Shown: positions 8,543 to 17,354 of the stretch, one piece after another | Position numbering within the stretch: the stretch's first letter is position 1 | How the letters are laid out: each line of letters begins with the position of its first letter | DNA from: Pseudomonas orientalis | Lineage (GTDB): Bacteria > Pseudomonadota > Gammaproteobacteria > Pseudomonadales > Pseudomonadaceae | Direction: 5' to 3' | DNA: 64,000 nt | Assembly: GCF_002934065.1 (NCBI RefSeq) | Contig: NZ_CP018049.1 | Coordinates: 5,144,501-5,208,500, forward strand | Notes under the pieces: model-generated | Databases searched by the model: none | Seen by the model: the letters and a program-made list of their open reading frames with translations, nothing else | What the model was told of the DNA's origin: nothing | Translations under genes and position numbers: made by a program

Positions 8543-9793
8543 ATGCCTAGCGAACCTGCGTTGCTGTTACGTCACCACCGCCCTTTCATCGCGTTCTGGC
8601 TGGCGCGGATCTTTACCGCCAGCGGCTTCCAGATGCTGACCGTGGCCATCGGCTGGAACCTCTACCAACTGACCGGCAATGTGCTGGACCTGGGATTGGT
8701 CGGCCTGGTGGAGTTCGTGCCGCGTGTGCTGTTCATGCTGCACACCGGGCACGTGGCTGATCGCTATGAGCGACGCAAGGTCGCCGCCATCTGCCAGACC
8801 GTCCAGGCGCTGATTGCCCTGTCCCTGGCCATCGGCGGGCTGACGGGCAACGTGACCCGCGAGATGATCTTCATTCTGGCTTTCCTGCTGGGCGCCGCAC
8901 GTTCATTCGAAATGCCCACCACCCAGGCAATGCTGCCCAGTATCGTACCCAGCGCACTGTTCCCCCGGGCCGTGGCGTCGTCGCAATCGGCCCAGCAATT
9001 GGCGACCATCGTCGCCCCGGCCCTCGGCGGCTTGCTCTACGCGTTCGGCAGCGTGTGGGTGTACGGCCCGACCGTGGTGCTGTACCTGATCGCCTGCGGG
9101 CTGACCCTGAACCTCCCCGCCCGCCAGACGCCGCTGAACAAAGGCAAGGCCACCCTTGACTCGTTGCTGGCCGGGATTCGCTTTATCCGCAGCCGGCCGG
9201 ACATCCTCGGCGCCATCTCCCTGGACCTGTTCGCCGTACTGCTGGGCGGCGCCACCGCCCTATTGCCGGTGTTCGCCAAGGACATCCTGTTGACCGGCCC
9301 CTGGGGCCTGGGCCTGCTGCGCTCGGCACCGGCGGTGGGGGCGTTGCTGATGTCACTGTGGCTGGCGCGTTTTTCAGTGGACCGCAAAGTCGGTCGCGTG
9401 ATGTTCACGGCGGTCGGTGTGTTCGGCGTAGCGACCATCGCGTTCGGGCTATCGACCTCGTTCTGGTTCTCCCTGGCGGTGCTGGTGGTGCTCGGCGCGG
9501 CGGACATGATCAGCATGGTGATCCGGGCTTCGTTCGTGCAGTTGGAAACGCCGGATGAGATGCGCGGCCGGGTGAGTGCGGTCAACGGCCTGTTTATCGG
9601 CGCGTCCAATCAACTGGGTGAGTTCGAGTCGGGGATCACCGCGCACTGGTTCGGCACGGTGCCCGCAGTGGTCATGGGCGGGATTGGTACGCTGGTGGTG
9701 ACCGGGGTGTGGATCAAGCTGTTCCCGACCCTGGCCAATCGCGATCGTATGCATGCGCCGGTGGAAGAGCCCGGGCTGAAACCCACCCCATAA
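8543..9793 (+). CDS. MFS transporter, EntS-like (DHA3) exporter family
   Basis: Major-facilitator protein of 416 aa with about twelve membrane helices. The cytoplasmic loop between helices 2 and 3 shows the MFS motif G-H-V-A-D-R-Y-E-R-R. The overall pattern, including EMPTTQAMLPSIVP and the RGRVSAVNGLFIGASNQLGE segment, resembles the EntS/enterobactin-exporter and multidrug DHA3 groups. The substrate cannot be read from sequence. The ATG at 8543 (MPSEPALLLRHHRPF) is the likely start; the longer in-frame form to 8432 adds a non-conserved stretch overlapping the intergenic region. It is divergent from cioA and may share the ANR-containing region. Confidence 0.82.
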   Translation: MPSEPALLLRHHRPFIAFWLARIFTASGFQMLTVAIGWNLYQLTGNVLDLGLVGLVEFVPRVLFMLHTGHVADRYERRKVAAICQTVQALIALSLAIGGLTGNVTREMIFILAFLLGAARSFEMPTTQAMLPSIVPSALFPRAVASSQSAQQLATIVAPALGGLLYAFGSVWVYGPTVVLYLIACGLTLNLPARQTPLNKGKATLDSLLAGIRFIRSRPDILGAISLDLFAVLLGGATALLPVFAKDILLTGPWGLGLLRSAPAVGALLMSLWLARFSVDRKVGRVMFTAVGVFGVATIAFGLSTSFWFSLAVLVVLGAADMISMVIRASFVQLETPDEMRGRVSAVNGLFIGASNQLGEFESGITAHWFGTVPAVVMGGIGTLVVTGVWIKLFPTLANRDRMHAPVEEPGLKPTP

Positions 9794-9815
9794 CCCGAGC
9801 CTGAACAGGGTAAAT

Positions 9816-9902
9816 GTGGGAGGGGGCTTGCCCCCGATAGCGGTAGATCAGTCACATCAGAGTCGACTGATAAGCCGTCATCGGGGGCAAGCCCCCTCCC
9901 AC
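9816..9902. repeat. REPIN (inverted pair of GTGGGAGGGGGCTTGCCCCCGAT REPs)
   Basis: 87 bp beginning GTGGGAGGGGGCTTGC and ending in its reverse complement, with a non-conserved centre. It fills the convergent junction between the MFS gene and paoC. The motif is the dominant P. fluorescens REP group. Confidence 0.95.
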
Positions 9903-9932
9903 ACTCAGGTCTTCAGTGTTTGCCAGACCGCC

Positions 9933-12116
9933 TCAGAGCACCTTGTCCAGGGTAATCGGAAACTCCCGGACCCGTTTGCCGGTGGCGTGATAGATGGCAT
10001 TGGCCACCGCCGCCGCAACCCCGACAATGCCGATCTCCCCCACGCCCTTGGACCCCAGGGCATTGACGACCTCGTCGTGCTCTTCGACAAACAGCACATC
10101 AATCTCGCCAATATCGGCATTCACCGGGATGTGGTATTCGGCCAGGCTGTGGTTCATGTAGCGCCCCAGTTGATGATCGACCTGGGTCTCTTCATGCAGT
10201 GCCATGCCAATGCCCCACACCACCCCGCCGAGGATCTGGCTGCGTGCCATTTTCGGGTTGACCACACGCCCAGCCGCAACGGCGCTGACCACGCGGCTGA
10301 CCTTGATGGTGCCGAGGTCCTCGTCCACGCGCACTTCGACGAACACCGCCGAATGGGTGGCGCTGGCATAGCCCTCGCGTTTCTTGTCGGGCTCGCTGTC
10401 TACCTGCGCCTCCAGCGCGTTTTCACCGCTGTCCTTGACCAACTGGGCCAACGACACACTCACATCGCCAGTATGCAACTGGCCCTCTTCGAAACGCACG
10501 GACTCGGCGTCCTTGAACACCGGGTAGACCTGCCGCGCGGTTTCCAGCAGTTTCGCATTGAGCGCTTCACAGGCCTGCTGCACGGCAGTCCCGACGGACG
10601 ACACGGTAAACGAGCCGCCCTGCAAGGGCGCCGTGGGCAAGGACGAATCGCCCAGCAGGAAGCTGATATTGTCCATCGCCACGCCGCTGGCCTGGGCCGC
10701 GATCTGGGTCATCACGGTGTAGGTGCCGGTACCGATATCGGTGGTGGCGCTGCTGACGGTGAGTTTGCCGTCGCTGTCGATGCGCGCCTTGGCGCTGGCT
10801 TTCATCTGCATGGCTTCCCACACCCCGCCGGCCATGCCCCAGCCGATCAACTGGCGGCCGTCACGCATGCTGCGCGGTTCGGGGTTGCGCTGGCTCCAGC
10901 CGAAACGCTCGGCGCCTTCGCTGTAACACTCGCGCAGGGCTTTGCTCGACCAGGGTTTGTCCTCGTTCTGGTTACGCTCGGCGTAGTTGATCAGGCGCAG
11001 TTGCACCGGATCGATGGCCAGGGCACAGGCCAGTTCGTCCATGGCGCATTCCAGGCCGATCACACCCAGGGCCGCGCCTGGAGCACGCATGTCCAGTGGG
11101 GTGAATACGTCCAGCGGTACCAACTTGTAGGTCAACTGCACGTTATCGCAGTGGTAGAGCATGCCGCTCCATTCCACCACGTGTTCGCTGAAATCCTCGA
11201 AGCGCGAGGTCTGGCCGATCGCGGTATGCCCCAGCGCCAGCAGGCGCCCGTTGGCCGCGGCGCCCATCTGCAAGCGCTGCAAGGTGCGCGGGCGGTAGCC
11301 GAAGGTGAACATCTGTTGCCGGGTCAGGGTGACGCGTACCGAGCGCTTCAATGCCAGCGATGCCATGACCGCCAGCGGCAATTGGTACTGCGGGCGCAGG
11401 CCTGAACCAAAGGCACCGCCGACAAACGCGGCAAAGATGCGCACCTGGCTTTTATCCAGGCCAAACACTTTCTGCACGTAGGCCTGGCAGTTCTGCGGCC
11501 CCTGGGTCTTGTCGTGGATATGCAGCGTGCCGTCCGGCTGGTACAGCACGGTGCTGGCGTGGGGTTCCATCGGGTTATGGTGTTCGATGGGCGTGCTGTA
11601 GTGCAGATCGAGGCTGATGGCGGCGCCGGCCCATTCGGCCTGGAAATTGCCACGCGGGCCGGGCGGGGTCTGCGGCGAAGGGTGGGCCGATTCCTGCTGG
11701 GTGATCAGGTCCGTTTCGAAGTCTTCGGGCGCGTACTCAATCTCCACCAGCGAGCCGGCATGCCTGGCCAGCTCCAGGTTATCGGCGATCACCAGCGCCA
11801 GCGGCTGCCCGCTGTAGAGCACGCGGTCGTTGTACAGCGGGCGAAACGGTGAGCCGTCGGCGGCATCCGCATCGGCGAAGGCATCGTCGTAGCTGGCGAT
11901 CCTGGGGCGATTGAGGTGATCAATCACTTGCACCACGCCCGGCAGCGCGAGGGCCCTGGAGGCATCGATCCGGATGACCCGGCCTTTGGCGATGGTGCTC
12001 GATACCACACTGCCATGCAGCAGGCCGTCCTCGGGAAATTCACCGGCGTAGCGCGCCTGGCCGGTGACTTTGAGCAGACCGTCGACACGGTCCAGGGGTT
12101 TGCCGATGGCACTCAT
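9933..12116 (-). CDS. paoC: Aldehyde oxidoreductase, molybdenum cofactor subunit (PaoC type)
   Basis: Large subunit of 727 aa of a xanthine-dehydrogenase-family enzyme that oxidises aldehydes to acids. The N-terminal hammerhead begins GKPLDRVDGLLKVTGQARY. Molybdopterin-binding segments include FVGGAFGSGL and MRAPGAALG, and the base-catalyst Glu is in GSKGVGEIGIVG near residue 690. Its start overlaps the paoB stop by 4 bp (ATGA). The order paoA-paoB-paoC matches E. coli paoABC, but no paoD maturation chaperone follows: the next thing downstream is a REPIN and a convergent gene. The maturation factor must be encoded elsewhere. The exact substrate range cannot be told. Confidence 0.9.
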   Translation of the reverse strand: MSAIGKPLDRVDGLLKVTGQARYAGEFPEDGLLHGSVVSSTIAKGRVIRIDASRALALPGVVQVIDHLNRPRIASYDDAFADADAADGSPFRPLYNDRVLYSGQPLALVIADNLELARHAGSLVEIEYAPEDFETDLITQQESAHPSPQTPPGPRGNFQAEWAGAAISLDLHYSTPIEHHNPMEPHASTVLYQPDGTLHIHDKTQGPQNCQAYVQKVFGLDKSQVRIFAAFVGGAFGSGLRPQYQLPLAVMASLALKRSVRVTLTRQQMFTFGYRPRTLQRLQMGAAANGRLLALGHTAIGQTSRFEDFSEHVVEWSGMLYHCDNVQLTYKLVPLDVFTPLDMRAPGAALGVIGLECAMDELACALAIDPVQLRLINYAERNQNEDKPWSSKALRECYSEGAERFGWSQRNPEPRSMRDGRQLIGWGMAGGVWEAMQMKASAKARIDSDGKLTVSSATTDIGTGTYTVMTQIAAQASGVAMDNISFLLGDSSLPTAPLQGGSFTVSSVGTAVQQACEALNAKLLETARQVYPVFKDAESVRFEEGQLHTGDVSVSLAQLVKDSGENALEAQVDSEPDKKREGYASATHSAVFVEVRVDEDLGTIKVSRVVSAVAAGRVVNPKMARSQILGGVVWGIGMALHEETQVDHQLGRYMNHSLAEYHIPVNADIGEIDVLFVEEHDEVVNALGSKGVGEIGIVGVAAAVANAIYHATGKRVREFPITLDKVL

Positions 12117-13102
12117 GGCTGTTCTCCCGCGACCGCAGCGTCGCTCAGTGCTCGAATGATTGCGCGGCGCGCCAGCTTGATCTTGAAGCCGTTGTGTTGC
12201 AGCGGCTCGGCATCTTGCAGCAGGGCATCGGCGGCGTTACTGAAGGTTTCGCGGCTGACGGTGCGGCCGATCAGCGACGCTTCCACCGCACGGTCACGCC
12301 AGGGTTTGTGGGCCACACCGCCAAGGGCCAGGCGGGCGTCGATGATCTCGTCGCCGTCCAGCTCCAGGGCAGCGGCAACCGACACCAGCGCAAACGCGTA
12401 GGACGCGCGGTCGCGGATCTTCAGGTAATGACTGTGGCGAGCCAGGTTATCGGCGGGCAATTCCACGGCGGTGATCAGTTCGTCATCGGCCAATTGGTTG
12501 TCCCGTTGCGGCGCATCACCCGGCAGGCGGTGGAAGTCGGCAAACTCGATAACCCGCGCCCCGCCGCGCCCTTGCACATGCACCCGCGCCTCCAGCGCTG
12601 CCAGGGCCACGCACATGTCCGAGGGGTGCGTGGCGACGCATTGCGCGCTGGCGCCAAGGATGGCGTGGATGCGATTCAAGCCGGTGCGCGCCGGGCAGCC
12701 GCTGCCGGGCTCACGCTTGTTGCACGGCACCGTGGCGTCATAGAAATAGTAGCAACGGGTGCGTTGCAGCAGGTTGCCACCGGTACTGGCCATGTTGCGC
12801 AGTTGCGGTGAGGCCCCGGCAAGGATGGCCTGGGACAGCAATGGATAACGCTGCTCGATCAGCGGGTGCCAGGCCAGGTCGGCATTGCTCACCAGCGCGC
12901 CAATGAGTAGGCCGCCCTCGGCGGTTTCTTCGATGGCGCGCAGCGGCAATCCGGTGATATCAATCAAGTGTTCGGGGCGGCTGATGTTCTCTTTCATCAG
13001 GTCCAGCAGGTTGGTTCCGCCGGCAATGAAGCGTGACGCCGCGCTGCTCAGGTGCACCGCCTCGTGCACATCGGCCGGTTTGCTGTACTGGAAGGGATTC
13101 AT
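12113..13102 (-). CDS. paoB: Aldehyde oxidoreductase, FAD subunit (PaoB type)
   Basis: FAD-binding subunit of 329 aa that passes electrons between the 2Fe-2S subunit and the final acceptor. FAD motifs FIAGGTNLLDLM (near 25-36) and ASTGGNLLQRTRC (near 105-117) are clear. Cysteines 117, 127 and 136 (RTRCYYFY, VPCNKREPGSGCPA) and 155 lie in the insertion that binds an additional 4Fe-4S cluster in E. coli PaoB, so this one probably binds it too. Its start and stop each overlap a neighbour by 4 bp, giving a tightly coupled three-gene operon. Confidence 0.9.
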   Translation of the reverse strand: MNPFQYSKPADVHEAVHLSSAASRFIAGGTNLLDLMKENISRPEHLIDITGLPLRAIEETAEGGLLIGALVSNADLAWHPLIEQRYPLLSQAILAGASPQLRNMASTGGNLLQRTRCYYFYDATVPCNKREPGSGCPARTGLNRIHAILGASAQCVATHPSDMCVALAALEARVHVQGRGGARVIEFADFHRLPGDAPQRDNQLADDELITAVELPADNLARHSHYLKIRDRASYAFALVSVAAALELDGDEIIDARLALGGVAHKPWRDRAVEASLIGRTVSRETFSNAADALLQDAEPLQHNGFKIKLARRAIIRALSDAAVAGEQP

Positions 13103-13623
13103 TGCTCACCTCCGCGGTTGCCGCACGCCGGCAGCGCGTCTTCGATGGCGTCGCGGATATTGCTGTAGGCACCGCAGCGGCACAGGTTGCCGCTCATCAA
13201 CTCCTGGATCTGCGCAGTGTCGTGGGCGCGGCCTTCGTTGGCCAGGCCGACCGCCGAGCAGATCTGGCCGGGGGTGCAGTAGCCGCACTGGAAGGCATCG
13301 TGCTTGATAAAGGCTTGCTGCATCGGATGCAATTGGTCGCCGTCGGCCAGGCCTTCGATGGTGGTCAGCTCGGCGCCGTCGCACATCACGGCCAGGGTCA
13401 GGCAGGCGTTTACGCGTTTGCCGTCACGCAACACGGTGCAGGCACCGCATTGGCCGTGGTCGCAGCCCTTTTTGCTGCCAACCAGGTCCAGTTGTTCGCG
13501 CAGCAGGTCCAGCAAGGTGGTCCAGGGCAGCACACTCAATTGGCGATCCTGGCCATTGACGGTCAAGCGTATCGGGTGGGCAACGTACGGCTGGGCCGCC
13601 GCGCCATTGGGGGTCGCGCTCAT
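13099..13623 (-). CDS. paoA: Aldehyde oxidoreductase, 2Fe-2S subunit (PaoA type)
   Basis: Iron-sulfur subunit of 174 aa with two 2Fe-2S clusters. The ferredoxin-like cluster is formed by CDHGQCGAC and a later Cys (VNACL). The second, helical-domain cluster is formed by CGYCTPG and CRCGAY. ATG at 13623 is chosen because GAGG is well placed; a GTG two codons upstream is possible. The N-terminus is only about 20 residues ahead of the first domain, and no twin-arginine leader is visible. E. coli PaoA is exported by Tat, so this complex is probably cytoplasmic. Confidence 0.9.
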   Translation of the reverse strand: MSATPNGAAAQPYVAHPIRLTVNGQDRQLSVLPWTTLLDLLREQLDLVGSKKGCDHGQCGACTVLRDGKRVNACLTLAVMCDGAELTTIEGLADGDQLHPMQQAFIKHDAFQCGYCTPGQICSAVGLANEGRAHDTAQIQELMSGNLCRCGAYSNIRDAIEDALPACGNRGGEQ

Positions 13624-13719
13624 AAACACCTCACGGGTTGGTGTACATCCGCGGCGTTCAGGAAAATCGCCGTCTCAGAGGTACGACTTCCCGGGGTTTT
13701 GAGCGTTCAAGATGATTGA

Positions 13720-14166
13720 TCAGTGGATATTGAGTGTTGCGGTCAACGTATTTTGCGGCGGGTTGATCGACGAATTGCTGTAGATGAAGTCCCCCGGGCC
13801 CTCGACATTCAGGTCGAACACATAGATATAGCCCATCAGCGTGCCCGCGCCATTGCACGCCTGGCTGATGTTGCCGACCTGGCACACCGCCGTGCGCTGG
13901 CCATTGAGCACCGCACCGTTGAAGCGCCCGACCGGGTTGTTACCCAGGCCCACTTCCATCACCGAAACCTTGGTTGCCCCGCGATGTGTACACATTTGAG
14001 TAACGGTGACGCGCTCCGGGATGGTTTCCGTGCAAGTGGGCGACTCGACCTTGAACACCCGCACCTCGCTCAAGGCCGGTGCAGTCGCGCCCCACGCCGG
14101 TGCTGCACCCAGCCACAGGCTGATACTGGCGATCAGCGCTAGACTCCACACGTTGGCTTTTTTCAT
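13720..14166 (-). CDS. Small secreted protein, probable DUF4879 family
   Basis: Protein of 148 aa with a clear signal peptide (MKKANVWSLALIASISLWLG, cleavage after PAWGA near residue 26). The mature part has four cysteines (PTCTET, TQMCTHRG, AVCQVG, QACNGAG), suggesting two disulfides, and segments GLGNNPVGRFNGAVL and FIYSNSSINPPQNTLTA that resemble DUF4879/YolA-like proteins as I remember them. The function of that family is not known. The ATG at 14166 directly precedes the signal peptide. It lies alone between the pao operon and the purine permease and may be monocistronic. Confidence 0.72.
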   Translation of the reverse strand: MKKANVWSLALIASISLWLGAAPAWGATAPALSEVRVFKVESPTCTETIPERVTVTQMCTHRGATKVSVMEVGLGNNPVGRFNGAVLNGQRTAVCQVGNISQACNGAGTLMGYIYVFDLNVEGPGDFIYSNSSINPPQNTLTATLNIH

Positions 14167-14354
14167 GCTGTCGATGACCCACTGTTGAACGTCGCTGCAG
14201 TATGCCTCAAGGCCATGCGCCACACAGCCTCGGCTGCTGGTATGATGCGCCGCTTTTTCCGATCCTCTCTGAAGCCACAGGCGCTTGGCGCAGTTTGTGC
14301 TTTGACTTAGAGGTCAACAAATCACGACGCAAGATAGCGTCACAGGGAGCCGGC

Positions 14355-15650
14355 ATGCTGGAAAAGCTGTTTCAACTCAAAGCCCACAACACCAATGTGC
14401 GCACCGAGATTCTCGCGGGTATCACCACATTCCTGGCCATGGCCTACATCCTGTTCGTCAACCCGAGCATCCTCGGCGAAACCGGCATGGACAAAGGCGC
14501 AGTGTTTGTCGCGACCTGCCTGGCGGCGGCCATCGGTTCCACCGTGATGGGCCTGATCGCCAACTACCCGATTGCGCTGGCGCCGGGCATGGGCCTGAAC
14601 GCCTTCTTTACCTATACCGTGGTGCTGCACATGGGCCACACCTGGCAGGTTGCGCTGGGGGCGGTATTCATTTCGGCGGTGCTGTTCTTCCTGCTGTCGA
14701 TCTTCCGTATCCGTGAGTGGATCATCAACAGTATTCCCCTGCCCCTGCGCTCGGCGATTGCTGCCGGTATCGGCCTGTTCCTGGCGCTGATCGCCCTGCA
14801 CAACGCCGGTATCGTGGTCGCCAATCCGGCCACGCTGGTGGGCCTGGGCGATCTGAAACAACCGGCGCCGATCCTGGCGACCCTGGGCTTCGTGCTGATC
14901 GTCGCGCTGGAAGCCCTGGCAGTGCGCGGTGCCGTGTTGATCGGCATCCTGGCGGTGACCATTGTCTCGATCCTGCTGGGCGTCACCCCGTTCGGCGGCG
15001 TGACCTCCATGCCACCGTCACTGGCCCCCACCTTCCTGCAACTGGACATCAAGGGCGCGCTGGATATCGGCCTGGTCAGCGTGATCTTTGCGTTCCTGTT
15101 CGTCGACCTGTTCGACAACTCCGGCACCCTGATCGGCGTCGCCAAGCGCGCCGGCCTGATGGGCAAGGACGGCCATATGCCGAAAATGGGCCGTGCGCTG
15201 ATCGCCGACAGTACGGCGGCCATGGCCGGCTCGCTGCTGGGCACCTCGACCACCACCAGCTACATCGAATCCGCCGCCGGCGTGAGCGCCGGTGGCCGTA
15301 CCGGCTTGACCGCCATCGTGGTCGCGATCCTGTTCCTGCTGGCACTGTTCTTCTCGCCCCTGGCGGCCAGCGTACCGGCCTTCGCCACCGCGCCGGCGCT
15401 GCTGTTCGTGGCGGTGTTGATGACGTCCGGCCTGGCCGAAATCGACTGGGATGACATTACCGTGGCAGCGCCGGTGGTGATCACCGCCCTGGCGATGCCC
15501 TTCACTTACTCCATCGCCAACGGCATCGCCTTCGGTTTCATCGCCTGGACCGCCATCAAGCTGCTTTCGGGCCGCTACCGTGAGCTGAACCCGGCACTGG
15601 TGATTCTGTCGATCCTGTTCGTGATCAAGCTGGGCTGGTTCAACGCATGA
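14355..15650 (+). CDS. NCS2-family purine permease, AzgA-like
   Basis: Inner-membrane transporter of 431 aa with 12-14 hydrophobic segments. MLEKLFQLKAHNTNVRTEIL followed by GITTFLAMAYILFVNP is the hallmark of AzgA-type guanine/hypoxanthine:proton symporters. GLNAFFTYTVV, LFDNSGTLIGVA and GTSTTTSYIESAAGV are further conserved segments. CAGGGAGC before the ATG is a good ribosome binding site; the in-frame extension to 14202 is not supported. The last four bases overlap the trmA start (ATGA). No purine riboswitch was recognised upstream. Confidence 0.92.
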   Translation: MLEKLFQLKAHNTNVRTEILAGITTFLAMAYILFVNPSILGETGMDKGAVFVATCLAAAIGSTVMGLIANYPIALAPGMGLNAFFTYTVVLHMGHTWQVALGAVFISAVLFFLLSIFRIREWIINSIPLPLRSAIAAGIGLFLALIALHNAGIVVANPATLVGLGDLKQPAPILATLGFVLIVALEALAVRGAVLIGILAVTIVSILLGVTPFGGVTSMPPSLAPTFLQLDIKGALDIGLVSVIFAFLFVDLFDNSGTLIGVAKRAGLMGKDGHMPKMGRALIADSTAAMAGSLLGTSTTTSYIESAAGVSAGGRTGLTAIVVAILFLLALFFSPLAASVPAFATAPALLFVAVLMTSGLAEIDWDDITVAAPVVITALAMPFTYSIANGIAFGFIAWTAIKLLSGRYRELNPALVILSILFVIKLGWFNA

Positions 15651-16726
15651 CTTTCGACGCCGCACACTACACCGTTCAACTGCAAGACAAGGTCACGCGT
15701 TTGCGTGACCTGCTGGCCCCCTTCGACGCGCCCGAACCGCAGGTCTTCGACTCGCCGCTGCAGAACTTTCGCCTGCGCGCCGAGTTCCGCCTGTGGCGCG
15801 AAGGCGGGGATCGCCACTACGCCATGTTCGCCCAGGATGACAAGCGCACGCCGATCCTCATTGAAGAATTTCCCATTGCCAGCCAGCGCATCAACCAATT
15901 GATGCCGCAGCTCAAGGCCGCCTGGCAAGCCAGCGCCGCCCTGAGCCACAAGCTGTTCCAGGTGGAGTTCCTGACCACCCTGGCCGGCGACGCGATGATC
16001 ACCCTGTGCTATCACCGCCCGCTGGACGAACACTGGCACGCCGCCGCCAACCAGTTGGCGGCCGAGCTGGACGTGAGCATCATTGGTCGCTCCAAGGGCA
16101 AGCGCGATGTCATCGGCCGCGACTACGTGGTGGAAAAACTCGAGGTCGGCGGCCGCACGTTCAGCTACCGCCAACCCGAAGGCGCCTTCACCCAGCCCAA
16201 CGGCACGGTGAACCGCAAGATGCTCAACTGGGCGTACGACGCCCTGGGCGATCGCCCGGACGACTTGCTGGAGCTGTACTGCGGCAACGGCAATTTCACC
16301 CTGCCGCTGGCAACCCGCGTGCGCAAGGTGCTGGCCACCGAAATCAGCAAGACGTCGGTCAATGCGGCCCTGAGCAACCTCGATGAAAATGCCGTGGATA
16401 ACGTCACCCTGGTGCGCCTTTCCGCCGAAGAACTTACCGAGGCGCTGAATGAAGTGCGACCGTTCCGCCGCCTGCACGGCATCGACCTGAAAAGCTACGA
16501 ATTCGGCAGCGTATTCGTCGACCCGCCCCGCGCCGGCATGGACCCGGACACCTGCGAACTGACCCGGCGTTTCGACAACATCCTGTATATCTCCTGCAAC
16601 CCGGAGACGCTGGCGGCGAACATTGCGCAACTGCATGACACGCATCGCATTACTCAATGCGCGATGTTTGACCAGTTCCCGTGGACGCATCATATGGAAT
16701 CGGGTGTGTTGCTGACTCGTCGCTAA
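15647..16726 (+). CDS. trmA: tRNA (uracil-5-)-methyltransferase TrmA
   Basis: SAM-dependent enzyme of 359 aa that makes 5-methyluridine at position 54 of nearly all tRNAs. The SAM site LELYCGNGNFTLPLA lies near residue 205. The catalytic Cys is in ILYISCNPETLAAN near 317, and a conserved acidic/Pro segment VFVDPPRAGMD precedes it. The C-terminus MFDQFPWTHHMESGVLL is characteristic of TrmA. It is translationally coupled to the purine permease, although the functional link between the two is not obvious. Confidence 0.96.
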   Translation: MTFDAAHYTVQLQDKVTRLRDLLAPFDAPEPQVFDSPLQNFRLRAEFRLWREGGDRHYAMFAQDDKRTPILIEEFPIASQRINQLMPQLKAAWQASAALSHKLFQVEFLTTLAGDAMITLCYHRPLDEHWHAAANQLAAELDVSIIGRSKGKRDVIGRDYVVEKLEVGGRTFSYRQPEGAFTQPNGTVNRKMLNWAYDALGDRPDDLLELYCGNGNFTLPLATRVRKVLATEISKTSVNAALSNLDENAVDNVTLVRLSAEELTEALNEVRPFRRLHGIDLKSYEFGSVFVDPPRAGMDPDTCELTRRFDNILYISCNPETLAANIAQLHDTHRITQCAMFDQFPWTHHMESGVLLTRR

Positions 16727-16752
16727 GCCTGCCATGCGACGCTGTTACCAGT

Positions 16753-16783
16753 GTGTGGGGGCCGCGCTTGCCGCCTCCCACAC
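16753..16783. repeat. Degenerate REP-like hairpin after trmA
   Basis: GTGTGGG pairs with CCCACAC around GGCCGCGCTTGCCGCCT. The ends and the GCTTGCC centre resemble the GTGGGAGGGGGC REP, but the stem has decayed. It could still act as a weak terminator for trmA. Confidence 0.6.
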
Positions 16784-16810
16784 GAGATCCTCCCTGTACA
16801 GGTGATTAAA

Positions 16811-16825
16811 GTTCGATAATCGAAC
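16811..16825. promoter_or_regulatory. Probable PcaR operator upstream of aroQ
   Basis: GTTCGATAATCGAAC is an almost perfect 15-bp palindrome 83 bp upstream of aroQ. It differs by one base from the PcaR box GTTCGATAATCGCAC that I recall from P. putida. A second copy sits in the quiC/MFS promoter at 21075-21089. Confidence 0.75.
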
Positions 16826-16846
16826 ACAACCTCCGTCGTTCATTGA

Positions 16847-16872
16847 CCAAATTAACCATTCAGTACATTTTA
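16847..16872 (-). promoter_or_regulatory. Second promoter motif shared by aroQ and quiC/MFS
   Basis: Read on the minus strand this starts TAAAATGTAC and continues TGAATGGTTAATTT. The segment at 21048-21073 starts with the same ten bases and agrees at 10 of the next 14. Its AACCGGTT-like core in the second copy is TetR-operator-like, so it may be the site of the cluster's own TetR regulator. Confidence 0.55.
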
Positions 16873-16907
16873 TCTCCACAACCAATAAAAACTGTGGAGA
16901 CCCCTCT

Positions 16908-17354
16908 ATGCCGCCTATCGTGCTGGTGCTCAACGGCCCCAATCTCAACCTGCTCGGCACCCGCGAGCCGGCCACTTACGGTCACGAAACCCTGGCTGAC
17001 ATCGCCGCCCTGTGTGGCCGCAGCGCTGAAAAACTCGGGCTGAGCATCGAGTTTCGTCAAACCAACCATGAAGGTGAACTGCTCGACTGGATTCACGCCG
17101 CCCGTGCCCGTTGCGCCGGGATCGTGATCAATCCGGCGGCCTGGACCCACACCTCGGTGGCGATTCGCGACGCGCTGGTGGCCAGCGAAGTCCCGGTGAT
17201 CGAGGTGCATTTATCCAACGTGCATGCCCGTGAAGCGTTTCGCCATCACTCCTTTGTCTCGCCCATCGCCAAGGCGGTATTGGCCGGGTTTGGCAGCCAT
17301 GGCTACCACTTGGCCCTGGAGCATTTCAGCCACTCGTTGAAAGGATGCGCGTGA
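16908..17354 (+). CDS. aroQ: Type II 3-dehydroquinate dehydratase (catabolic copy)
   Basis: Enzyme of 148 aa that dehydrates 3-dehydroquinate to 3-dehydroshikimate. Type II signatures are VLNGPNLNLLGTREPATYG (catalytic Tyr and Arg near residues 20-25), INPAAWTHTSVAIRDAL, and IEVHLSNVHAREAFRHHS with the catalytic His. It is first in a cluster for quinate/shikimate breakdown, so it is probably a catabolic paralogue rather than the housekeeping enzyme. Its stop overlaps the next start (TGATG). A PcaR-like operator lies 83 bp upstream. Confidence 0.92.
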   Translation: MPPIVLVLNGPNLNLLGTREPATYGHETLADIAALCGRSAEKLGLSIEFRQTNHEGELLDWIHAARARCAGIVINPAAWTHTSVAIRDALVASEVPVIEVHLSNVHAREAFRHHSFVSPIAKAVLAGFGSHGYHLALEHFSHSLKGCA

